From: Reticulascus tulasneorum
Taxonomy: Eukaryota > Ascomycota > Sordariomycetes > Glomerellales > Reticulascaceae
Direction: 5' to 3'
NCBI GenBank assembly: GCA_001557505.1
Contig: LSAX01000002.1
Span: 930,001-994,000, forward strand
Length of the DNA stretch: 64,000 bases
In this document: positions 8,891 to 19,326 of the stretch, one piece after another
How the letters are laid out: every line of letters starts with the position of its first letter
Numbering within the stretch: position 1 is the first letter of the stretch
Notes under the pieces: generated by a model
What the model saw: the letters and a program-made list of their open reading frames with translations, nothing else
Told to the model about the DNA's origin: nothing
Database searches by the model: none
Position numbers and translations under genes: made by a program

Positions 8891-11800
8891 CTAGCTCAAC
8901 CCGACACATAGTTTACTCTTATGACAGATCGCCTTCGTCAGCGTCTGGATGCTCCCACTGCTCAACAACTCGAGCACCTGCATATTCGCCTCAAACTCCC
9001 GCGTAATAAAGTTACGGATCTCAATTGCTACCAGCGAGTCCAGCGGGTAGTGCGACAAGCTCCGAGTAACGTCCATATCCTCCGGTTCGAGCATCAAAAC
9101 CGACGAGATCTTGTCCACAAGACCACGGCAGACCACGTCGTCTGCATCGGCGATGGTTCTAGCAGCTCTGAGTGCTGCATTTGGTGATAAAGCAGCGGTG
9201 TTTGCACCGGCCTCTGCCTCCGCTAACGCCTCGGCTGCTAGACGCAGAGCTTTGAACTTGGCGTCAGGCGTCCAGAAAGGCTGGATTGTTGGTGTGATAC
9301 GCATGCCTGTCATAACATGGTGATTGCAGGCTGCGGTGCGGCCCGAAATGGCAGCACCTAGCAATGCCAACACCTCCGCTTCGCAGATGCTATCGGATCC
9401 CAGATTCTTAGCCACCTCGGCCGCACGCTCGGCGCCGATGTCAGCTAAATAACCTGCGTCTGAGACAGCAGTCAGGTCAAGCGATACTGCAGGTAGACCT
9501 TGTGCAATCCGATGCTGCACAAAAGCATTGAGAAAAGTGTTGGCAGCAGCATAGGCGGCCTGTCCTCGATTGCCAACGACACCAGATGCAGAAGAGATGG
9601 CAACAAAGAAGTCAAGCGTGACGTTGCGCTCTTGCAAGGCGTGGTGGAAGTTCCAAGCACCCTGTACTTTGGATTCAATGACGGTTGTGTAGTCATTCCA
9701 TGTCATCTTTTCAAAAAGAACATCCTGAAAGTCTGTTAGGTTTCTGCTTAAACGTCGAAATATTGACTTGGAATTGGGGATGTCAACTTACGCGAAGGAC
9801 CATGGCGCCATGAATGACACCGCGTACAGGCGGCATACCATCAAGTCCAATAGAAAATAGCTCCTCGACACTTGCCTTGTCGGCAACATCGCATCGTCGG
9901 ACGACAATGTTGGCACCCACAGTTTTGGCGTCATCGATCAGTTCCTGGAGCTTTCCACTGGCTGATCCACTTCGGGAAAGTAGTACAAGGTTCGCGGCAC
10001 CATTGTTGATCATCCATCTCGCCATACTACGGCCGAGACCACCGGTGCCGCCAATGAGCACATAGGTATAATCTGGACGGAGCAGGTCTTTCAACACTTT
10101 AGACGGCGTTGCCTATAAGATGTGTTAGTCCTCGATCCGGCAAGCAAATAGGATAATCAACAAGCATACCATTACCACATCGTCAGCACCAGGCACGATT
10201 ACCAACTTGCCCGGGGCCTGAGCAGTCTGAAGTGTCTTGAACGCCGCCTCGACATCCGAGACAGAGAAGATAGTGGCCGGCACGATTGGTCGAATCTTGC
10301 CATACCGCAAGAGTTGTGCTACATTGGCGACCAACATCTTCATCACCTTCGGCCGCTCCAATGCCAACCCAAAGATGTCGATGCTCATAAAGCAAGCGTT
10401 GTTATCACCGTGTTCCAGTTCAAGCCGATTAGCCCCAGCAGCTTGTCTTTGGCTAACATCCACAAGGCACCCAAAACGACTCAGACATCCCCAGCTCTCT
10501 CGCAGCGTCTCGGCGCCTGTCAGTGAGTTAAGCACCACATCGACTCCCTGACCGTCAGTAGCACGCCGGATTGCCGCGCCAAAGGCCGTGTTTCGACTGT
10601 AAAAGATTCGGTCCTCGGGAACAGCATATTCGGTAATCAGAAGAGCCTTTTTCTCTGCAGAGCTTACCGTCACGAACACTTCTGCGCCAAGCATCTGCGC
10701 GAGGCAAACGGCCGCCTGCCCAACACCACCACCAGCAGAGTGAATGAGAACACGCTGGCCCTCTTGCAAATGCGCCTTTTCGACGAGACTGTAGTACGCT
10801 GTGCAGTAGGCTAGCGGGAGAGTGGCGGCTTCTTGAAATGAAAGGCTGGCTGGAATCATGAAGGCAGTAGAGGAAGCAGTTCGGGTGCGTGTCGCATAAG
10901 CGCCGTTGGCGATCGTGAGAGCAGCAATGCGATTGCCAACTGTGAAAGATGTAACAGCAGAGCCAATTCTAGTTATGATACCAGACGCTTCGACACCAAG
11001 AGCATGGTTGCTAACACCCGGCACTTGGCCTTTGGCAACCATCATATCCCGCACATTCACGCCAATGGCCTTGACTTCGAACTCGATTTCGTCTTCTCCC
11101 AGGAGTGTTTCAGTTGATGCGTCGTCAACGAAATGCAGAGTCTCGATCGCTCCAGAAGAAGATAACTCCAGCTTTAGAGGGCGGTTGTCCTGCTTGAATG
11201 GCTGAAGCTCCAACGCACTGGGGTTTGTTTGTCGGTGAACATACTCATTCATTTCCACGTCGTGTACAACTCGTGGTGTGAAGAACTTTCCGGACCGCTC
11301 CATGAATTCCAACTCACTGGTCGAAGATGAGCCAAACACTACTTTGAATATGTCAAAGATTGCCTTTGTGGCTGCTTCCTCGTCCAGAGTGGTGTTGCCG
11401 TCAAGATCTAGAGTTGCGAATGGTAGGAGAGTCTCGGAGCGAACTGTTCTGCTCAGGCCGCTGATCATGTTGGACTCTGGAGAGGTAGCGTTGTCATATC
11501 CGCCCCGACCCACCCACAGGACGCCTTGCACTGTGCCTAGCATCTTTTGGATGATCTTGAACTGGTCTTCTGTCACTGCTGCAAGGAATGGTTCGTCGAT
11601 CTCCGTCAGAACAATGCAGAACTTTCCGTCGGTATTTATTTCATCAAAATTTCCAATGCTAGGAAGTCTAGACGTTGCAGTTTCAAGAAGGATGGCAAGT
11701 TCGTTCGCCACCAGGTGCTGAAAGTTGGACTCCCCATGAATGACTGCAATCTCGACATTTGGCAAAGCAAGGTTATTATTGGGGATGATGCTTGATGGTT

Positions 11801-14800
11801 CTTCGGACTCTTCGGAAGTTCCCTTCGTCCGGGGTTGTAGAACAGGCTCCCACTCTAGCTTATAACAAAGCTCACGGGCAGGGTTGGCGTTGAGCTCCGT
11901 CTCTCCTTCAAGGATTGGAGAGACGGTCAGGTCATGTATCTCAATAATGGCATCTTTTGACTCCTCAGAAGCCGTCGCGAATAAGGCGATCTTGGTTGGT
12001 CGAGGCCCAGATTTCGGGAAGTCTGCTTTGCAGTAGGCTTTGAGACTGGTCCCTGGCTTTTGAGTGAGAGCCGTGATGTCGCGTGAGATTGACATCCTTC
12101 CCACCGATGACGGCAGGTAGATCGTGTTCACTGGTGACAGTCCCGCACCGAGAATAGGCCAGTACATCTCAATCACCGACTCAAGGAAAGTCGGATGGAG
12201 GACAGTGCTTGTCATGTAGTTGCTGGGCATATCTTGTGCAATATCAGCGACGGAGATATCACCCGAGGAATACTCGCCTGCTGCCTTGCAGTTCATGATG
12301 CCTTGAAAAGATGGCCCATACATCACACCGAGCTCAGAGAGACTTTCGTAGACTCCAGCTCCAGTGACAGCCTTGACTTTCGATTCTTGAATAGTAGAGA
12401 TGGCCATCTCTACTGCAGATCGCGAAGAAATCTTTTGACGAGCACTCTCGACTTCGTTGGTCTCATGGCATTGTGTGGCAATCAAACCAACGCAGTGTTC
12501 TGTCCAACCACCACCCTTCGACCAGGAGCAAATTGCAAATTTGCTCCAAACCTCTGACACAAGTGTGGTTGGCTGCGGTTTGAGAGTGATTGTCATCTCG
12601 AGGTCCATGTCGCAAAGAACGAGAGGCTTAATAACGGAGACGTCTCTTAGCTCAAATCTGTCAAATTGGATCTCCTTTTGTTGCGACCATTGGCTCGCCG
12701 CTTCCAGTGCCATGGCAATGAAACCTGATATTGGGAATATGGTAAGAGACTGAATCTTGTGATGTCGCAACCACGGAAGATCGTCCAAGTGAATGATATT
12801 TCGCCACGTCGGCTCAAGATCGTTTGAGTAGATAGCTGTAAGCCCAATCAGGTCATTCCGCGGAGACTTGCGATGCTTGTGCATCTGAGTCATCCGAGAT
12901 TCGTGCCAATACTTGTTCTGGTGGTTCCAGGAGTAACGTGGGAGGTCGGTCAGCAATGATGGTGCTTTCGTAGGATTTGGGAAGTTGATAGCATCCATGT
13001 GCAAAACTGCTCCTTTCATAAGAAGGGACCCAGCCAACTGCATAGCCGTTTCGACAGCGTCCTTTCCACGTGCTAATGCAGAGCTGTATGGCACCTTCAC
13101 TGCGGCCCCTCCTACTGCCTTGAGGATCTGCTTGATAGGTCCCTGGAGAGCAGAATGAGGTCCCAACTCAACGAGAGTGTTTACGCTCCCCTTCTCAAGC
13201 ATTGTCTCCAACGCTTCGGAGAATCGCACTGGGCACGTCAAGTTGTTTACCCAGTAGTGAGCTTCGCACTCGGAGCCGTCAATCTGGTTGCCGTACAAAG
13301 AGGAATAGAATTGTATGTCAGTAACTTGAGGCTTTGGAAGTTTTTGAATAGACTCCCGGTAGTCTTTTGCGATGAGATTCATGTGATGGGAGTGGTAGGC
13401 AACGTCAACTTGTAGTCGACGATTGAACATCTGTTTCTCGTTCATGACCATTTCCAGCTCGCCCAGCACGGCTGCGTCTCCAGAGATGGTCAAGCTGGAT
13501 GGGCTGTTGTAGCAGGCAATTCTGACTTGTCGCTCTTGCGAGGATAAACCGTCAATCATCGGTTGGACCTCCTCTTTGGTTCCCCCGACCGCCATCATTG
13601 CCCCGATAAGTCCAGGATTCTTCTGCTTCAGAACTGGGATCAACCGGCCGCGGTGGTAGGCGATGGACATGGCCGATTCAAACGTAACGACGCCAGCTGC
13701 GTAAGCTGCGCCAATTTCGCCGCTAGAGTGACCGGCTACTGCTGCAGGTCGAATGCCCCAAGTTCGTAGTAGATCTGTCAAGGCCAGTTGCACCGCCGTA
13801 CATGATGGCTGGCTGATGTGGGCTTCAGAAATCTTGGAGGTTTTGGCATCTCTGTCCAATAACTCATCGAGTAAGGACCACGGTGCTCCCAGCCGGCGTA
13901 AACAATCGTCTGCGCGGTCAATGGAGTACTTATAAGTGGGATATTGGTCATAGAGCTCTCGGCCCATGCCATGCCATTGAGCACCTTGTCCGGTAAAAAT
14001 GAAGCCTATCCGCAGTGGCTTAAGTTCTGTCTTGCCAGGATTGACCTTTTCACCATTTAACGTCTCGATTAAGTCGAACGAAGTCATTGCTGGAATAGCG
14101 ATTCTCCACTGGAGAAGAGATCGTCGCTGACCGAGGGTGTACGCAACGTTGCTCATCAAATCCATCTGGAAGATCTCGGGTCTCTGTTCAAGGTAAATGA
14201 CTGTCTTCTTTATGACAGCAGCCAAAGAGCTTTTATCATTGGCCGTTATTACGAAGAGCTTTCTGCCAGTTTGATTCTGTTTGTCAGGTGATGCTGAATG
14301 AGTGGGTGCCTTTTCCGACACTGATCCCTGCTGAAAGGGTGCTTTCCCAAGGACAACATGGGCGTTTGAGCCACCAAATCCGAAGTTGTTGACGCTGATG
14401 TACTTCTTGCCCTTGGGCCAGGGCCGTTGTGTGTTCGCGATTTTCATGTTCCATTCCTTCCAAGGAATCTTCTCGTTGGGCTTCTTGAAGTCATGGTTTG
14501 GAAGGATAAAGCCTCTCTCCAGCATTAAGGCTGCTTTAATCACTGCGACGATTCCGGAAGCAGCTTCCAAGTGGCCAATATTTGACTTGACGGAGCCGAG
14601 GTAGAGCGGATCTTTCGCCGACCGCCCTTGGCCTAAGGCGTTGTGAATGGCAGTGGCCTCGATAGGGTCTCCAACTTTTGTGCCAGTACCGTGAGCCTCA
14701 ACGAATCCGCAGTCCAATGGGTCGATTCCCGCATTCTTGTAAACCTGCTTCATGAGTTTCTCTGTGCGATATGTTAGCTTTCCGTCGTTGTCCAAAGATC

Positions 14801-16052
14801 TAGAAATTGGGCTTCTCAACACATGCCTTGTGCTGAACCATTCGGCATCGTGATTCCCGGAGTCTTGCCATCCTGGTTTATGCCGCTTCCTCTGATCACA
14901 GCTCGGATTGAATCGTTATCTCTGAGAGCCTGGTCTAGAGGCTTCAGAACAACCATGCCACAACCTTCGCCACGTCCAAATCCGGTGCCTCGATTGTCAA
15001 AAGCTATTGACCGACCGGAATCAGAGAGCAATCTATGGGCAATGTTAGCCACCCAGAAAATGGCAATTTCATTGATGTCGTCACTAGGAAACAACGGACC
15101 TGCAAGATGAGAATGATATCCAGAATTCTGGTAGCATATTAAGATGGCAACCACCAACAATTGCCTGGGAGGATTCTCCGGCTCTCAGACTTTGACATGC
15201 TAGATGAAGTGCGATCAAGCTCGACGAACAAGCCGTATCTGCAGTAAAACTTGGGCCTCTGAGGTCGAAGAAGTGTGACAGTCTGTTCGACTGCATGGCA
15301 TGGGCACAACCTTGCATGAAATGTCAGCTAAGACTACCCATCTAGATCGGGTATGCATGTTTCTTACCTGTGGCTTGATGCATGGGAATCGTATCACTAT
15401 CCCGGAATAAATGACTTTCGTACTCGGCAAAGCTGCCGCCAATGAAGACGCCGACGTCTTTGCCCACAATCGAGTGCTTAGGAATACCAGCATTCTCTAG
15501 CGCCTCGAAGGTGCACTCCAGAAGCAATCTTTGCTGGGGGTCCATAGATATGGCCTCCTTCTCGGTCAGCCCGAAGAATGGAGCATCAAAAGCTTCCAGG
15601 TCGACGTCTAGGAAGTTACCGCCGACGGCATGATATGTCCCTGTCTTTCCCGGGTTGGGGTGATAGAAGACATCGTGGTTGAATCGTTTTTTTGGCACAG
15701 CCGTGAAGCCGGTCCGGGCTCTTGAGCACAAGTTCCAGAATTCTGCTGGACTAGCTACGCTGCCAGGTAGCCGACAGGCCATGCCGACGATAGCAATGGG
15801 CATCAAGGGTTCCTGTTTCAATTCAGGTTCACCGGTGATGCTTGTAGGAGCTGCACCGGCGTATCCATTTCCTTGATCATAGAAACGTGGTGTCCGTAGT
15901 GCAGTGTCATCGAGAGAGCCAACAGCAAGTCCAAGGCGGTCGGTAAAGCCATCAAATGAGCTGGTATCAGAGTTGTCGAAGGGCGTCACCAACACGGGAC
16001 TCGACGCTGTGGAAGTCTCTGGGGAGAAACTCTCCAGCACGGCGGGCGCCAT
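8891..16052 (-). CDS. Highly reducing type I polyketide synthase (KS-AT-DH-ER-KR-ACP), 2282 aa, 6 exons
   Basis: Exons 16052-15368, 15310-15100, 15032-14827, 14761-10170, 10112-9792 and 9724-8891, all in phase. KS about 84-510: Cys256 (DTACSSS), His391 (EAHGTGT), His431 (SNIGHLEA). AT about 620-940: GHSSG, Ser713. DH about 1000-1310: His1035, but the HxxxGxxxxP motif has Ser for Gly, and the second catalytic motif reads HPTFLES with Glu1228 where Asp is usual. ER about 1567-1893: nucleotide loop [12 protein letters not shown] about 1912-2080: GGTGGLG, Tyr2063 and Asn2067. ACP: phosphopantetheine Ser2235 in [10 protein letters not shown]. No C-methyltransferase motifs appear between DH and ER, and there is no C-terminal release domain, matching the separate hydrolase at 17453. 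Expected product: an unmethylated reduced polyketide chain. The third intron (14826-14762) appears to be GC-AG. Start: the first ATG before the KS; an about 80-residue Ser/Thr-rich leader is normal. Confidence 0.95.
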
Positions 16053-17452
16053 GGCGAAAGGTTTGTGGAGACACTAATTATTTCACGCACTTCCGCGGGT
16101 TGTCCACTTGTCAACAAAGATGGAATATATGTTGTAAACGGAAAGAAGGACTATTCACACACCATCAAAGGAGAAATAAGAAGAGAAATTCAAGCTTAGG
16201 GAAGAGATGAGGAAAGTATGAGACTTTTAGAGATAAGATTGGAAGCTTAAATCGACGGGTTGCAACATGCTAAGGCTCCTCCTGCCGGTGTGCCAATCTT
16301 GTAGTCGTCTCCGCTGCCGTACGATGTACAGCCCCTGAGCTGATCGTTAGATCGACCGGGAACACACAGACAATTGCTAGTTCTAGGATAGGGATCCTGG
16401 GGGTTCAGGTATCAGATCCCCTAGTCATGGTTCCTAATACCAGTTTGCTTCAGGCCGGCTTGGGGATCCTCAGATGTCATTATCCAATCCCTTTGCTCAA
16501 ATGGGGAGACCGGGTCTGATCCGGCGGCTATCGCCACCAGCGCAGGGTCCTCAGTTCATGTAGATGTAGTGGCAAAGAACTATGACCGGGGTTTTTGAAT
16601 CTTAGCGTGGTGAGGTCGAATCTTTTGGTGTTTCGAAGGGGGAAGAACTCGTGGGGGGCACACGGTCCTGGTTGAGGCAATGGGGGGATTTGAAATTGTT
16701 TCTAAAACGGCATCTGCAAGGACCTTCAGCTGGCTACGGCAGCTTTTATTTCACACGTCCCACAGTGGCAACCCCAAATAAGATCAGCCCACACGTTTTC
16801 ATGTGTTTCATTGCTCTGGACTCAATTGACATTGCTCTAGCCCAAGCCCAGGGGCGAAAGGACTGGTCAGTGCTTCACTTGGCTGGTGCCGCACCACACG
16901 GTCCGTCTGTGCAACCCTCCGAGTTAGCCCGGGCTTGGAATGACACCGGGACCCGAACGCCCGCTCCCGGCTACTACCATGAACTGTAGCTAAAAGAGAA
17001 AAGCCAACGTGCGTGTGAGAGCATCCAGTAGACTTCGAATACTAGATTTTTGTGCATGTTCTAGGGGTACCAGCGGTCTCGCCTTGTTTCCTGGAGTCAG
17101 AGGAATCCTGTGGGGTATGAAATCATCCAGTCACAAGCTACAATGAGATGAAGGGTTTCATTAACGTTTCTCGTCATTGCTCAGGATTAGCGCGCCAGAG
17201 CTCTAGCTTTTCGAGCTCTGGCATTTGGAACCCTAGCTTTGATTCTTCATTTCTCAAGTCAATGCTGTCCCGCTTGTCGGACCAGTCTTTTGATTGTTGT
17301 GTTGGATGCTTCATGAGCTATCATTGAGTAGAAGATCACACCACAGCATCTATTACTTCTATTGTAGAAGCGCGTCAAGTCTATCTTTCAAATTCGCCTT
17401 GCATCCGCCTGATCTATCTTTGTGAATACACCAATTTGCAAAATACTTCACT
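16053..17452. other. Bidirectional promoter region between PKS and hydrolase genes
   Basis: 1.4 kb between two divergent cluster genes; a 112-codon open frame at 16651-16989 has no protein-like character. It contains a perfect 10-bp inverted repeat at 17194-17222, described separately, and clustered GGGATCC/GATCCCC motifs around 16390-16470. Likely carries the control sites of both genes. Confidence 0.6.
17194..17222. repeat. Perfect 10-bp inverted repeat (hairpin) in the PKS/hydrolase promoter region
   Basis: Arms GCCAGAGCTC (17194-17203) and GAGCTCTGGC (17213-17222) are exactly complementary across a 9-nt spacer, about 230 bp upstream of the hydrolase ATG. It could be a dimeric regulator site or a stem in the hydrolase leader; the role is inferred from position only. 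Confidence 0.6.
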
Positions 17453-18430
17453 ATGCGATTCTTATGTCTTCCCGGTGCTTATGGTAGTGATGATGTGAGC
17501 ACACCACGGACTGGATACTTCTAGACATTTAGAGCTCGATGCTAACAATGACCTAGAAATTTCAAGTCCAATTGGGTACGTCCTCTTGCTTCTCGTCCCT
17601 CAGCCTCAAGTCTACAAGCTTATCTCTGAACAGCACCTTTTCTAAAGGAACTCACCGATGATGGCAGTGCCACCTTTCACTTCGTCCACGGACCATGCAC
17701 AGCGGTACCACCAAAGGGATTCGAAGATTTCTTCGGAAGTCCTCCATATTACCGATTTATCGAGCCAGACAAGTCTGTAGAAAAGACGCACGACGATGAC
17801 GTGCTCTCGCGCATCCGCGAGTTTCCAGAATGCGAGACTGCAGAGGACACGATGCGCGAGCTGATGAAGGAGGGCGTGGCCACTACCCATCGGAGTACCG
17901 ATAAAGCTATCAAATATCTAGCAGATATCATGGCGAAACGGGGGCCTTTCGACGGTATCATCGGATATAGCGAAGGCGCTACTGTGGCTGCGACAATGTT
18001 GCTCTACGAGCAGCGACGATTCCAGCGCTACGGTGTGGTGCCGATGTTGAAGTATGGTATTTTCTTCGCGGGCTGGCCGCCAGTGGATCCAACTACACAT
18101 GCTTTGGTGCTGTCGGACGAGACCGAAGAGGTAATTGAGACACGTACTCTACATATTAGTAAGTTCCCAGTCAATCAGGTTGATATGAAAGAAGTCGCCG
18201 AGCAGGTTCATGTCATTAACACCTATGGTTCTCCAGTTGGCTCCCTAGATCCTTATCTGAATGGGTCCATGGCTCTATACAATGTTTGCGACGCGGATAA
18301 AGCATACCTCTTTGACCATGCTAAAGGACATACATTACCGCGGGATAAGGAGACTGTACAGGAGATTGCTGATGTCGTTCGCGATGCCATCGCGGACATG
18401 CAGGAAGAGGGTCTCCTGCCGACGCAGTAA
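17453..18430 (+). CDS. FSH1/LovG-type serine hydrolase, probable PKS product-release thioesterase, 285 aa, 3 exons
   Basis: Exons 17453-17494, 17557-17575 (only 19 nt) and 17634-18430. The reading frame opens with MRFLCLPGAYGSDDKFQVQL, the usual beta1 start of the FSH1 serine hydrolase family, followed by FHFVHGPCTA and the nucleophile elbow GYSEG (Ser133), FFAGWPP, and the catalytic His in DHAKGHTLPR (His253). There is no signal peptide, so it is cytosolic. LovG and related fungal enzymes of this family hydrolyse the finished chain off a highly reducing PKS that lacks its own thioesterase, which is the situation here, with the PKS divergently transcribed 1.4 kb away. Release of this PKS's product is therefore the most economical role (inference). 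Family confident. Confidence 0.88.
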
Positions 18431-19326
18431 GAGGATCGAAAGAGCCACTTACCCCATTCGTGGCCTCTGAGGTATATCATTGGTTGCTCCCTTGTGGGAA
18501 CCCCTGGGTAGATCTCTCGGCTATTTTTTGCTCCCCTCGAGCCATCGGCGTTTCTGAATAAAGGCTAGACTAGATCTTTTTTTTGGGGATATCTTGGAAC
18601 ATTTAGATACATTAGACTATAGAATGCAAACGAGAAAAGACGCTACAAAATAAACCATATCCTGACATCACACATATCGCCTGATTTGCCATATTTACTA
18701 GCAGGGCGGCGAAATGGCGGGCTTTTGCACCGCCACACAAGCCGACGAGTCGTTCAGTGGCCCAGAATCAAACAATGGTGAAGGAACAAAAAGAATGTAA
18801 ACGTTTTACGGCGAGCTTTTGTTTCATCGCATGCACCTCGCTTTCGGTTTCCTACGGGGTGAATGGCCTGGCCATGTTGGTTTCACTAAACGGGCACGCT
18901 AAGCCACCACTTTCACTTAGACTGGGGCTCGAACCTCAGCCAGCACGCCAAGGCGTACCTCGATCTGATGCCGTTTCAAGGGCAATCAGAAACCAAACAA
19001 TCTCCAACTGTATCATTGCCACAGCTATCTTTGCTTGTTCTGCTTAGCTCTTATGTCCCCAGTTTGCCTCGGCGGCCAACCTGGCAACAAGTTCCTCCGC
19101 CACACAATCAATCAGTGCTCATGCTGTTTGACTCGGCCCCAGATTGCTGTGTGGATTTTGAATTATGGAATATTCTTCGGGCTCCTTCTCAACCTATAGC
19201 AATAAGAAAATAGAGTTGTTCCGTACAGCCTCCCGGGACCGTACCACGCCCATATCATCATCCAATGTTCACAGCTCGCACAAGTAGCAATCTCTGAAAT
19301 CCGCCTCCGCGCCGACTTCCGCTCTC
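18431..19326. other. Intergenic region upstream of the ABC transporter
   Basis: Hydrolase 3' UTR and ABC transporter promoter. Open frames at 18757-19047 and 18968-19213 overlap in different frames and show no conserved protein features. No TATA box is obvious. Confidence 0.5.

Noticed and set aside
16651..16989. 112-codon open frame in the PKS/hydrolase promoter
   Set aside because: No conserved motif, unlikely composition, and its location fits a regulatory region better.
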